Positions 1 to 7,248 of a stretch of DNA of 36,366 nucleotides are shown one piece after another. The position numbers and the translations under genes are program-made. Every line of letters begins with the position of its first letter. Position 1 is the stretch's first letter. Below the pieces are notes generated by a model. It was not told the DNA's origin, made no database searches, and saw only the letters and a list, made by a program, of their open reading frames with translations. Source of the DNA: Gemmatimonadales bacterium (GTDB lineage: Bacteria; Gemmatimonadota; Gemmatimonadetes; Gemmatimonadales; GWC2-71-9); contig DATAOI010000097.1 of the NCBI GenBank assembly GCA_036265815.1, positions 1 through 36,366 of the forward strand. Reading direction: 5' to 3'.

Positions 1-1496
1 GCGGGTGACAAAATCCAGACTCCGCCGGGCGCCGAGACGTACACATTGCCCTGCTGATCCACCTTGATGCCGTCCAGTGCAACCATCTCGGGATCCTTGG
101 TGAAGTCGTAGAACACCTTTCCGTTCGCGATCGTCCCATTCGGGTTCACCTCGTAGCGCATGAGCACTTTGCGCTTGAGGTCCCAGTTATCGACGTAGAG
201 GTAGCGCTCGTCGGGCGAGAAGGCGATGCCATTGGGGCCGGTCAGCTCCTTGGTCAGCAAGGTCACCTGGCTGTCTTTCACCATGTAGACGCCGCTGAAC
301 GGCAGCTCTTTCTTCGGGTCGTCGAACCCCTTCGGCAGGCCGAACGGCGGATCGGTGAAGTAGAGTGTGCCGTCCGAGCGGTACACCAGGTCGTTGGGAC
401 TGTTGAGCCGTTTGCCGTCGTAGCGGTCAGCGAGCACCGTGATCTTGCCAGTCCGCTCCAAACGGGTCACCCGCCTGTTGCCATGCTCGTTGATCGTGAG
501 CAGGCCGTTCCGGTCCAAGGTGAGCCCGTTGGAGCCGGGCTGGTGGTACTCGCCGATATCGAATCCGCTGTAGCCGCTCTTGCTGCGGAACACCGAGACT
601 GCGCCATCCGGGGTCCAGCGGTAGATCGTGTTTGCGTTGGGGTCGCTGAAGAGGAGGTAACCGTCCGGGTGCCAGACCGGCCCCTCAATGAACTGGAATC
701 CACCCGCCAGCTTCTCGATCGCCGCACCGCTGGGCACGATGCGATCGATCGAGGGGTCGAGCCGGATCACTTTGGCCCGGGTGGCCACCGGAGCACCCAC
801 CTGGCCGGGGCGGTAGAAGTCGAGCGTCGCCGAGCGGACCCAGATGAAGTTCACCGGCGGACTGGAGACCGGCCCGTTGATCCCGAACACGGCGAGCTGG
901 ATCTGCTGGCCGGGGCGCGCATCACGGGTGAGCACCACGCGGTTGGGTGCGTTGAAGCCCTTGATGAGCTGGCCGCCGGTCTGACCCAGCACCAGCGGCA
1001 GCTTCCCGTCCACCCAGATCTCGGCGTAGTCGTCGATCACCAGCTCGAATACCACGGTGGCACCGGTGATGCCGAGCCCACCGACCGTACGGGGCAGTGT
1101 GATCCTGGTCCGGTACCAGTTGAAGGCGAGCCGCCCGTTCGACCGTCGGGTCTCGAGCGCCGCCGGCTCGATCGCCTCCCAGCCGGAATCGTCGAAGTCC
1201 GCCGCCTCCGCGTGCGGCGTGATGTCGTTGGTGCGGTTGGGCGGCCCCGATGGCCTGAGATCGGGTCCCGGGGCGTGATGATCCACCTCGATCACCTTGA
1301 CGTCGCTGTAGCGCCATTGCGCCTGGACCAGCGCCGCACCCTCGGCCGTGCGGAGGTCGACCACCGCGGCCGGGAGCACCACGGGCAGGTCCACCGTCGC
1401 CTGTGCCGCGGCCGGCGACGGCGCGGTCATCGCGAGGGCCGGGGCCACCAGGAGGGCGGCCGTTGCCCACGCAGGCACGGGAGTGGGGCGCGGCAT
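1..1496 (-). CDS. Exported sugar-binding domain / SMP-30 gluconolactonase fusion (3' end cut by window)
   Basis: About 498 residues are visible, and the C-terminus runs off the window edge. Residues 1-32 are a signal peptide (hydrophobic core, then AAAQA). Residues about 85-215 look like a galactose-binding/jelly-roll sandwich (FDDSGWEAI, WYRTRITLP, DDYAEIWVDG). From about 240 onward there is an SMP-30/gluconolactonase six-bladed propeller. Its metal-site motifs are present: FIEGPVWHPDG (Glu), LNSPNDLVY (Asn), TGPNGIAFSPD and ALDGIKVD (Asp). The family hydrolyses lactones or related sugar-acid esters with one divalent metal; the substrate here is unknown. The ATG shares one base with the stop of the upstream cupin (TGATG), so translation is probably coupled. 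The protein is probably periplasmic. Family call is firm; enzymatic role is inferred. Confidence 0.88.
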   Translation of the reverse strand, partial: MPRPTPVPAWATAALLVAPALAMTAPSPAAAQATVDLPVVLPAAVVDLRTAEGAALVQAQWRYSDVKVIEVDHHAPGPDLRPSGPPNRTNDITPHAEAADFDDSGWEAIEPAALETRRSNGRLAFNWYRTRITLPRTVGGLGITGATVVFELVIDDYAEIWVDGKLPLVLGQTGGQLIKGFNAPNRVVLTRDARPGQQIQLAVFGINGPVSSPPVNFIWVRSATLDFYRPGQVGAPVATRAKVIRLDPSIDRIVPSGAAIEKLAGGFQFIEGPVWHPDGYLLFSDPNANTIYRWTPDGAVSVFRSKSGYSGFDIGEYHQPGSNGLTLDRNGLLTINEHGNRRVTRLERTGKITVLADRYDGKRLNSPNDLVYRSDGTLYFTDPPFGLPKGFDDPKKELPFSGVYMVKDSQVTLLTKELTGPNGIAFSPDERYLYVDNWDLKRKVLMRYEVNPNGTIANGKVFYDFTKDPEMVALDGIKVDQQGNVYVSAPGGVWILSP

Positions 1497-1969
1497 CACA
1501 TCGCTCCCGCGGTCGTCTGACGGTCCGCCTGACGCACTTTCACGACGTAATAGAGGAACGGTGCCTTGACCTGCTTGAACCAGTGCGGCGTGCCGTTCGG
1601 GATGACCACGACGTCGCCGGGATTGAGCTGGCGGGTGTCCCCGCCGTCGATGGCGCTGCCGCGGAACTCCTCGGTGCCGATCTCCTTGAGGCCGATAGCT
1701 GTCCCGCCGGTCACCAGGGTCGCCGATCCTTGCAAGACGTAGGCGATGTCGGTGTCACGAGTGTGGACCTCGACCAGCCCGGCGCCTTCCCGCCGGCTCG
1801 CGTGGATCTTGTAGTCGCCCACTTCGATCATCGGCTTGCCTCTGGCGAAGGCGGCCGTGACGTCATCGTGCCCGATGTAGCGGACGCTCGCGTCGTCCGA
1901 CTGCGCGCGGGCGACGCCCAGCGGCAGCGCCGCCAGGACAGTCATCGCGGCGAGGAGAGCAGATCGCAT
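1496..1969 (-). CDS. Exported single-domain cupin protein
   Basis: About 157 residues with an N-terminal signal peptide (MRSALLAAMTVLAALP, then ARAQ). The body is a small RmlC-like cupin. It has HTRDTDIAYVLQGSATL for the first cupin motif and LNPGDVVVIPNGTPHWF for the second, with metal-ligand candidates His and Glu/Asp. The ATG at 1969 is preferred because a GAGGG sequence precedes it at good distance. A GTG at 1984 overlapping the upstream stop (GTGA) is the alternative and would add five residues. It is the middle gene of a three-gene minus-strand unit with an SMP-30-like protein downstream and a GlcG/HbpS-like protein upstream. Function is unknown beyond the fold; the context suggests periplasmic handling of a small organic molecule. 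Confidence 0.82.
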   Translation of the reverse strand: MRSALLAAMTVLAALPLGVARAQSDDASVRYIGHDDVTAAFARGKPMIEVGDYKIHASRREGAGLVEVHTRDTDIAYVLQGSATLVTGGTAIGLKEIGTEEFRGSAIDGGDTRQLNPGDVVVIPNGTPHWFKQVKAPFLYYVVKVRQADRQTTAGAM

Positions 1970-1980
1970 GGTGGGCGCCC

Positions 1981-2475
1981 TCACCTGGTCGCGCTGGTCT
2001 TGGTGCCGAGCGCGCCGGCGCCGGCAACCGCGATCGCCGCATCCCGGGCGGCGCTGGACGCACCGCTCACGCCCACTGCTCCGACCACCTGGCCCTCCAC
2101 GACGATGGGCTCGCCACCGTTGAGCGGAGCGGACCAGACATTGAGCAGCGGTGTCCGGCCACCCACGATCGCATCCTCCAGGATCTTGCTCGGCTTCTGG
2201 AACAGGGCCGCCGTGCGTGCCTTCTCGGTGGAGATGGTGGCGCCCATCGGGAAGGTCGGCTGGAGCCGCTCCAGGTACATCAGGTTGCCGCCATCGTCCA
2301 CCACGGCGATCGACGCTCCTTCATTGCCCTTCTTCGCCTCCGCGACCGCCGCGGCCGCAATGACCTTGGCCCCCTCGAGCGTGAGGGTCTTCTTGCTGAT
2401 GGTGGTCTGCGCGTACGTCCGGCCGGCTCCGGCCAACAGCGCCAGTGCTACCAGGCAGAATCCGCGGAATCTCAT
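1981..2475 (-). CDS. Exported GlcG/HbpS family protein (heme-degrading domain family)
   Basis: 164 residues, signal peptide MRFRGFCLVALALLAGAGRTYA, then a GlcG/HbpS (DUF336-type) domain. Typical landmarks are the alpha-helical start LTLEGAKVIAAAAVAEA, the strand ASIAVVDDGGNLMYLERL, the helix STEKARTAALF and the glycine-rich end GEPIVVEGQVVGAVGVSG. HbpS-like proteins bind heme or small cofactors and are often exported. GlcG itself sits in glycolate operons with unclear function. The start at 2475 is chosen over 2502 because AAGGAGAG lies seven bases upstream. It is the first gene of the unit with the cupin and the SMP-30 fusion. Heme binding is not shown by the sequence alone. Confidence 0.85.
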   Translation of the reverse strand: MRFRGFCLVALALLAGAGRTYAQTTISKKTLTLEGAKVIAAAAVAEAKKGNEGASIAVVDDGGNLMYLERLQPTFPMGATISTEKARTAALFQKPSKILEDAIVGGRTPLLNVWSAPLNGGEPIVVEGQVVGAVGVSGASSAARDAAIAVAGAGALGTKTSATR

Positions 2476-2482
2476 GGACCGG

Positions 2483-2490
2483 CTCTCCTT
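2483..2490 (-). promoter_or_regulatory. Strong ribosome binding site of the GlcG/HbpS gene
   Basis: AAGGAGAG on the minus strand, seven bases before the ATG at 2475. It decides the start of the first gene of the exported three-gene unit against the longer in-frame start at 2502. Confidence 0.7.
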
Positions 2491-2667
2491 TGCAGGGGAC
2501 ATCGATGCGGGGTGACACGCGCTCTAATGCGGCCACGCCGTCGTTGGTTCCCGGACTGGACGAGCGGGAGAGCAGGAAACCTCCCGCGCCCTCGCGGCAT
2601 TACACCCGCGAAGCCGAGCGCCGCGGTCCGGCGGCGGAGGGCCGATACCCTGACGTGGAGGTGCGCG

Positions 2668-3402
2668 ATGCCGTGGAAGAGAAGTGCAGCGCTGGCCCTG
2701 GCGACGCTGGTGCGGGTGATCTCCTCCGCGCACGCCCAGGATCCGCTGCCGCGCTATCCGGAGAACTACACGGTCATCGTGGAGAACGAACGGGTGCGGG
2801 TGCTCGACTTCCGGCTGCGCAAGGGGGCCAAGGAAGCGTCACATTCGCATCCGGCCCATGTGGTGTACGTCGTGACCCCGTTCAGGATCCGGTTCACCTT
2901 TCCGGACGGGCACAGCGCCGTACGTGTGGCCAAGGCCGGTGACGTGCTCTACAGCGAGGCGGTCACCCACGCCTCGGAGAACATCGGCGACACCGACGCG
3001 CACGGCATTCTGGTGGAGCTCAAGGCGGGAGACGCGCGGTCCGCTGCCCAGGCGTTCCAGGCTCCGCAGGGTTCGGCCGACGTGCTGACTGCGGTCACCG
3101 TCATCCGGGGGAAGCCCGCGAAGGAAGCCGAGATCAAACGGGAGCTCTTGTCACTGACCCCTCCTACCAGGAGAGAACCCGGGAACCTCGGGTATGACCT
3201 GTATCAGTCAGCCGATCGACCGGGGGAGTTCCTCCGCCTGGAGGTCTGGCGCAGCCCGGAGGCGCTGGAGCTGCACAAGGCCAGTCCCTACCTGCGGGCG
3301 TCGTTCGAGCGGCGGAAGGACCAGGGGTGGATGACGGAGATCACCCGGTGGAAGCGAGTGCCGGAGGAGCAGAGGGAGCAGCAGGCGACCCGGACCCGCT
3401 GA
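2668..3402 (+). CDS. Exported cupin fused to a C-terminal ABM-type (quinol monooxygenase-like) domain
   Basis: 244 residues. Residues 1-24 are a signal peptide (ending SSAHAQD). Residues about 30-130 are a cupin fold (ENERVRVLDFRLRKG, then SHSHPAHVVYVV). Residues about 160-230 match the antibiotic-biosynthesis-monooxygenase dimeric barrel: GNLGYDLYQSADRPGEFLRL, EVWRSPEALELHKASPYL. ABM domains act without cofactor on quinones or polyketides, or serve as small-molecule binding modules. GGAGG at 2657-2661 sets the ATG at 2668; longer upstream starts lack support. It diverges from the GlcG/cupin/SMP-30 unit across 192 bases, so a shared regulatory region is possible. The joining of the two domains is seen directly; the reaction is unknown. 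Confidence 0.82.
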   Translation: MPWKRSAALALATLVRVISSAHAQDPLPRYPENYTVIVENERVRVLDFRLRKGAKEASHSHPAHVVYVVTPFRIRFTFPDGHSAVRVAKAGDVLYSEAVTHASENIGDTDAHGILVELKAGDARSAAQAFQAPQGSADVLTAVTVIRGKPAKEAEIKRELLSLTPPTRREPGNLGYDLYQSADRPGEFLRLEVWRSPEALELHKASPYLRASFERRKDQGWMTEITRWKRVPEEQREQQATRTR

Positions 3403-3429
3403 GCCGCCGTCGAGATCGCGGCCGCGGCG

Positions 3430-4254
3430 TCACTCCACCGAAGCGAGATTGTACATCGCGCGCCAGGCGCGGAAGACCTCGCGGAAGTCGTCGTCCGAGT
3501 AGGCCACGGTGCGGCCGGCAGACCGCACCGAGCCCGGCACCAGCTCGGCCATGTCGGCCATCCGAGTGAGGGCGAACTCCACCTCCAGCCGCACCGGCGA
3601 CGTCGGCCGGAACGGCTGGTGCGGCCGGCCGAGCGCGGCGATCGTGCCTGCGCGGATGCGCCGGCAGGCCTCGACCGGGGCCACGCTCCGCGCGGCGAAT
3701 TGGCCGACGGCGTGCTTGACGGTGACGGTCTCGATCCCATCGCCCAGCAGCTCACGGGCCTCGGCCGCGAGCGCCTGGTCGCCGCTCACCAGTGCCACCG
3801 GCACGCCGTAGGTGCCGGCGAGCGCCGCGTTGATGGCCAGCTCGCCCACCGGGAGCCCGTTCAGCCGGACCTCGTGCACCAGGCTGGTGTAGGTGTGATC
3901 GATGACGGCGTGGTGGGTCCCGGCGCGGGCATGATAGCCGATGAAGAGCGCCGCGTCGAAGCCGCCGTCGATGCCCTCGACCATGGAGTGGAGCTTGGGC
4001 CCGCCGCTCAGCAGCTCGGCCGCCGGGTGCAGCTCCTCCGCCAGGAGGTTGCGCATGAGCCAATGGCTGTCGTTCACCAGCACCGCCGCCGCGCCCGCGG
4101 CCACCGCCCCCTCGATAGCGGCGTTCGCTTCCGCCGTCATCAACCGGCGGAAGCGATTATACTCCCCCGCATGTCGCGGCTCGATGGGGTCGGTCTGATC
4201 CTCGTGAACCACGCCGGCGACGCCTTCCATATCGACCGAGATGTAGACCCGCAT
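3430..4254 (-). CDS. M55 family D-aminopeptidase (DppA-like)
   Basis: 274 residues, full length for family M55. The SxDxEG metal motif is SVDMEG (Asp8, Glu10). Other probable zinc ligands are His64 (NDSH), His108 (GYHARAG) and Glu138 (VGELA), and the active-site histidine region is GTHHAVIDHTY. The family contains the Bacillus decameric self-compartmentalising enzyme that removes N-terminal D-amino acids such as D-Ala. There is no signal peptide, so it is cytoplasmic. The start at 4254 has GGAG a few bases upstream and puts the conserved MRVYISVD at the N-terminus. It converges on the cupin-ABM gene with 27 bases between stops. It is not adjacent to the peptide importer at 8191-13683, though both could serve peptide or cell-wall recycling. 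Confidence 0.92.
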   Translation of the reverse strand: MRVYISVDMEGVAGVVHEDQTDPIEPRHAGEYNRFRRLMTAEANAAIEGAVAAGAAAVLVNDSHWLMRNLLAEELHPAAELLSGGPKLHSMVEGIDGGFDAALFIGYHARAGTHHAVIDHTYTSLVHEVRLNGLPVGELAINAALAGTYGVPVALVSGDQALAAEARELLGDGIETVTVKHAVGQFAARSVAPVEACRRIRAGTIAALGRPHQPFRPTSPVRLEVEFALTRMADMAELVPGSVRSAGRTVAYSDDDFREVFRAWRAMYNLASVE

Positions 4255-4303
4255 GGGCACTCCCGAAGGGGTGATCCGGCTCAGGGCTGAGTGAGGACAC
4301 GCG

Positions 4304-4708
4304 ATGCGCAGCTGGAATGTCGGACTCGTGCTGGTCTTGGCCGCCGCGGCGTGCACTGTCCGCGGTGATCGGCCGCCCCAGACGCTGCTGGAGCAGGGGC
4401 GACTCTACACCTCCTGGCTCTACGGCAGCGAGTATCAGAAGCTGTGGGACCGCTTCTCGCCCGAGATGCGTCAGACCTTCGGAAGCGTCGGCGACCTCGC
4501 GAGCTTCGCCGGACAGGCAGTCACCCGCCTTGGCCGGGAGAAGAGCGCCATCGACGAGCGGGTCTCCACCGAGGCGCCGTTCCACATCTACCAGCGTACG
4601 GCCTCGTTCAACCGCTCCCGCCACCGGATGCTGATCGAGTGGAGCCTGGCGAAGGACGGCGAAGTCACCGGCCTGGTGGTCCGCCCCGTCCCGGGCGACT
4701 CTCTGTGA
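4304..4708 (+). CDS. Small lipoprotein of unknown function (DUF3887-like)
   Basis: 134 residues. A lipoprotein signal ends in LAAAAC (lipobox Cys at residue 17). The remainder is a small mixed alpha/beta domain (SEYQKLWDRFSPEMRQTF, then HRMLIEWSLAKDGEVTGLVV). This pattern resembles the NTF2-like DUF3887 group, in which a short helix-rich half precedes a curved sheet. GAGGA at 4293-4297 lies seven bases before the ATG. It diverges from the M55 peptidase gene across 49 bases. No catalytic residues are recognised; the DUF3887 match is a visual judgement. Confidence 0.7.
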   Translation: MRSWNVGLVLVLAAAACTVRGDRPPQTLLEQGRLYTSWLYGSEYQKLWDRFSPEMRQTFGSVGDLASFAGQAVTRLGREKSAIDERVSTEAPFHIYQRTASFNRSRHRMLIEWSLAKDGEVTGLVVRPVPGDSL

Positions 4709-4724
4709 GCGCGCTTCCGTCCGC

Positions 4725-5072
4725 CTAATAGACCCGTCCGCCCAGCGGGACCTCCCGCTCGGCGCTCAGCAGGACGACCTCGCCCGCCTCGTCAGGCAGC
4801 CCCAATACCAGCACCTCGGACGCGAACCCCGCGATGTTGCGGGCTCCCAGGTTGACCGCCGCGATGACCAGGCGGCCGACCAGCTCGTCCGCCCGATAGA
4901 GCGCCCGGAGCTGCGCGCTCGAGGTGCGCTGCCCCAGAGGTCCGAAATCGATCCAGAGCTTGTAGGAGGGTTTCCGGGCGCGCTCATTGAGCTCCGCGCG
5001 AAGCACCCGTCCAACCCGCAGATCCAGGGTCTGGAACGCCGCGATCGGGTCGGGGCCGGCCTGGCCGGTCAC
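4725..5072 (-). CDS. csaA: CsaA-type tRNA-binding / chaperone-like OB-fold protein
   Basis: 115 residues made almost wholly of the EMAP-II/Arc1 tRNA-binding OB fold. Family landmarks are FQTLDLRVGRVLRAELNE, ARKPSYKLWIDFGPLG, a strand with QRTSSAQLRALY, AAVNLGARNIAGFASEVLVL and the closing EREVPLGGRVY. CsaA proteins are cytoplasmic homodimers that bind tRNA-like RNA and have been linked to export-chaperone activity in Bacillus. The GTG start overlaps the stop of the upstream PhzF-like gene (GTGA), so the two are probably translated together. Length and motifs fit the family fully. Confidence 0.9.
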   Translation of the reverse strand: MTGQAGPDPIAAFQTLDLRVGRVLRAELNERARKPSYKLWIDFGPLGQRTSSAQLRALYRADELVGRLVIAAVNLGARNIAGFASEVLVLGLPDEAGEVVLLSAEREVPLGGRVY

Positions 5073-5863
5073 GCGAGCAGCTCGCCTCGAAGGACGGTCA
5101 CCGCCTGGCCTCCAAGATGGACCCGGTCACCGGCCAGGCGGGCCCGGACGGTGCCCCCTCGGCGTGACGCCTGGTATCCGACCAGGTCGCTGACGCCCAG
5201 GCGCTCTCCCCAGAATGGACCGAGGGCGCAGTGCGCGGAGCCGGTGACCGAGTCCTCGGGAATGCCGGCGGCCGGGGCGAAGAACCGGGAGACGAAGTGC
5301 CGCGCCGGATCAGTCGAGGTGGCGGTGACGATGATCCCGCGCACGGGCAGCTTGGCGAGCCGAGCGAGATCGGGCTCCAGTGCTCGCAGGACGGCCTCCG
5401 ACTCCAGCTCGACCAAATAATCGAACTGCGTCCGGCCGACGTAGCCTGGGGGGGCGCCGAGCGCCTCGCTGAGTCCGGCCGGCGCCGGGGCTGCGGTGGC
5501 GGGTGTGGCGGGGAAGTCGAGCCAGATGGTGCGGGCGCGGTGCTCGGCAGTGAGCACGCCGCTCCGGGTATGGAAACGGGCGATGGCCTCGGGCGGGAGC
5601 TGACCGCACTCCCACAGCGCGTGCGCACTGGCCAGGGTCGCATGGCCGCAGAGGTCGAGCTCACCGATCGGAGTGAACCAGCGCAACCCGAACCCGTCCG
5701 GCTGCCGGATCAGAAACGCCGTCGCCGCCAAGTTCATCTCGGCGGCTACCTGCTGCATCCACGTCGTGTCCCGCGCCACGGAGAGCAGGCAGACGGCCGC
5801 TGGATTGCCGCCGAACGGCCGGTCGGCGAAGGCGTCGACCTGCGTGAATGGCTGACCCGGCAT
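5069..5863 (-). CDS. PhzF family isomerase-like protein lacking the usual catalytic Glu
   Basis: 264 residues, the usual size for the PhzF/diaminopimelate-epimerase-like fold. It opens with FTQVDAFADRPFGGNPAAV. It retains TPIGELDLCGHATLASAH (the GHAT histidine) and the GIPEDSVTGSAH motif of the second half. At the position where PhzF relatives carry Glu in LSETAF, this protein reads NLAATAF, so the Glu held to be the acid/base of PhzF is Ala here. One base (GAG to GCG) would account for it. The product may be inactive, binding-only or use another residue. The start at 5863 follows the conserved N-terminus; an upstream in-frame start is possible. The downstream csaA overlaps by four bases. The substrate is unknown. 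Confidence 0.85.
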   Translation of the reverse strand: MPGQPFTQVDAFADRPFGGNPAAVCLLSVARDTTWMQQVAAEMNLAATAFLIRQPDGFGLRWFTPIGELDLCGHATLASAHALWECGQLPPEAIARFHTRSGVLTAEHRARTIWLDFPATPATAAPAPAGLSEALGAPPGYVGRTQFDYLVELESEAVLRALEPDLARLAKLPVRGIIVTATSTDPARHFVSRFFAPAAGIPEDSVTGSAHCALGPFWGERLGVSDLVGYQASRRGGTVRARLAGDRVHLGGQAVTVLRGELLA

Positions 5864-5994
5864 GTCGCGCTCGAAGCGAAGGAGGGCATCGCAGGTAGGA
5901 AGTAAAGAATGAGACTGGAGGGAAGTGAAGGGGGAGGGCGCCGTCGGTAGTGGGTCAGATTGAACGGAACGTCGAGAGTGGGCTATGCTTCCAC

Positions 5995-6186
5995 ATGTCC
6001 CACGAGGCGACGCTCCATTGTCCAGTGTGCGGGGTTGGAAGCGCGGCCACCGCGCCGACTGACGCCTGCCTGTTCTTCTGGGAGTGCCCCGCCTGCCGGG
6101 CGGTGATCCGGCCGAAGGCGGGTGACTGCTGCGTCTTTTGTTCCTACGGCTCCGCCCCGTGCCCACCTAAGCGGGCGATCAAGTGA
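5995..6186 (+). CDS. Small GDCCVxC-domain protein (mercury-associated, Cys form)
   Basis: 63 residues with five cysteine groups: HCPVC, AC, CPAC, GDCCVFCSYGS and PCPP. This matches the GDCCVxC-domain (seleno)protein family. In this copy all positions are Cys codons; no in-frame TGA is present. These small cytoplasmic proteins recur beside MerC/MerT-type mercury transporters and are thought to bind thiophilic metals. Here the stop overlaps the GTG start of a MerC-like gene by four bases (GTGA), supporting a joint role. The ATG at 5995 is the best start because it places the first CxxC near the N-terminus. A longer version from 5950 is possible but adds non-conserved residues. Confidence 0.85.
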   Translation: MSHEATLHCPVCGVGSAATAPTDACLFFWECPACRAVIRPKAGDCCVFCSYGSAPCPPKRAIK

Positions 6187-6488
6187 CCAAGACCGTCCGC
6201 TGGACGGACACGGTCGGGGTGTGCGGGGCGGTGTTCGCGGCGCTCTGCTGCATGGGCGTCCCGGTGATCGTGAGCGTATTGGCCGCCGTCGGTCTGGGTT
6301 GGCTTCGACAGGATGCCATCCTCTGGCCGCTGATGGTCGTCTCGCTCGCCATCGCCGGGGTGATCTTCGTGCATGGGCCACCGGCGCGCGTCCTCATCGA
6401 TACGACTGCCGTCGCCCTCGTGCTCGCCACGGCGTGGAACGTCTGGCTCCGGAAGCCTCGTCCCGCCGTTGCCGTCGAGTCGCGCTAG
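6183..6488 (+). CDS. merC: MerC-like mercury transport membrane protein
   Basis: 101 residues with three to four transmembrane stretches (about 9-31, 43-60 and 68-88). The first helix contains the MerC signature DTVGVCGAVFAALCCMGVP, including the CC pair that accepts Hg(II). It is followed by GLGWLRQDAILWPLMVVSL as in MerC. MerC moves Hg(II) from outside or from periplasmic carriers into the cytoplasm, usually for reduction by MerA. The GTG start overlaps the upstream GDCCVxC gene stop. No merR, merA, merP or merB is present in the window, so this is a minimal pair. Metal specificity is inferred from family. Confidence 0.85.
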   Translation: MTKTVRWTDTVGVCGAVFAALCCMGVPVIVSVLAAVGLGWLRQDAILWPLMVVSLAIAGVIFVHGPPARVLIDTTAVALVLATAWNVWLRKPRPAVAVESR

Positions 6489-6577
6489 CTCCAGGACCTG
6501 CCGGACTCCGCCGGCGCTGTCGTAGTGGCTCGGTGTCCTCCTGCACCAGGAGCCAGCGGCTCGCGTCTCCAGCCGGC

Positions 6578-7012
6578 TTATTGCTGGGGAGGGGTGATCA
6601 CCTGTTCAATGCGGGCCAGGGTCTCCGTCCGATCGGTCTCGCAGACTCCGCTTTTCGTCGACGCCATTTCGGTCGGCGCAATCCACCGGCTCTTCCACCC
6701 GATGTCGGTGCGGTCCGGGCCGCCCTGCAGCGCGAGCGCCAGCTGGACCCGGCACGCGGCGGCAGTACCCACCCGCGCATTCGCGCTGGGGTAGCGGAGC
6801 CCGCTGAGCCGTCCTCGCAGCGAATCCTGCACATCGAGCGTGAACCCCTCCGCCTGAGCCGCGCGCTTGGCCCTCACGTAGGCCGAGTCCCGTGAAACCG
6901 GCGCGGGGCTGGTCGTGCTTACTTCGGGACCGGCGGCCAGCCCGGTGCAGCCGGCCAGGGCCAGAGCCGCGGAGAGAGGCGGGAGGAGACGGTACAACGC
7001 GCCTCGAGCCAT
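6578..7012 (-). CDS. Hypothetical lipoprotein
   Basis: 144 residues. The N-terminus is a lipoprotein signal with the lipobox LALAGC (Cys22). After a Pro/Ser/Thr-rich linker (STTSPAPVS) there is a small domain with two cysteines (AACRVQL and SGVCETD), rich in charged residues, with SRWIAPTEMAS near the end. No known family is recognised. It converges on the MerC-like gene with 89 bases between stops; that gap shows no clear terminator. It probably resides in the periplasm attached to a membrane. Gene reality is supported by the well-formed lipobox and by codon structure, which favours this strand over the overlapping reading frames. Confidence 0.65.
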   Translation of the reverse strand: MARGALYRLLPPLSAALALAGCTGLAAGPEVSTTSPAPVSRDSAYVRAKRAAQAEGFTLDVQDSLRGRLSGLRYPSANARVGTAAACRVQLALALQGGPDRTDIGWKSRWIAPTEMASTKSGVCETDRTETLARIEQVITPPQQ

Positions 7013-7248
7013 AGGGACCTCGCGGAATCGTTAGGTGAAAAGTGGCATCCTCTGTCTGCCGCTTGAGCAAGTGCCAACAGACCAGAAGTGTACGGACGCC
7101 TTGTCACAATCCATAGCTGGCAATGTCACGAACACATTTGCACTTCTCCACCAGCTTCTCCACTATCGAGACATCAGGTCGTGCCGGCTGGAGCGTCGCC
7201 CCGCCGCCTGGGCCGCTTACGGCGCCGGGTGTCCGTGAGTCCAGCCCG

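Noticed and set aside
483-2515. Plus-strand frames of 345 and 370 codons opposite the SMP-30, cupin and GlcG genes
   Set aside because: The opposite strand encodes three proteins with signal peptides, family motifs and ribosome sites; these frames show none.
2525-2602. TAATGC/GCATTA six-base inverted repeat in the GlcG/cupin-ABM divergent region
   Set aside because: Short arms with a 66-base spacer; expected by chance and not placed on a promoter element.
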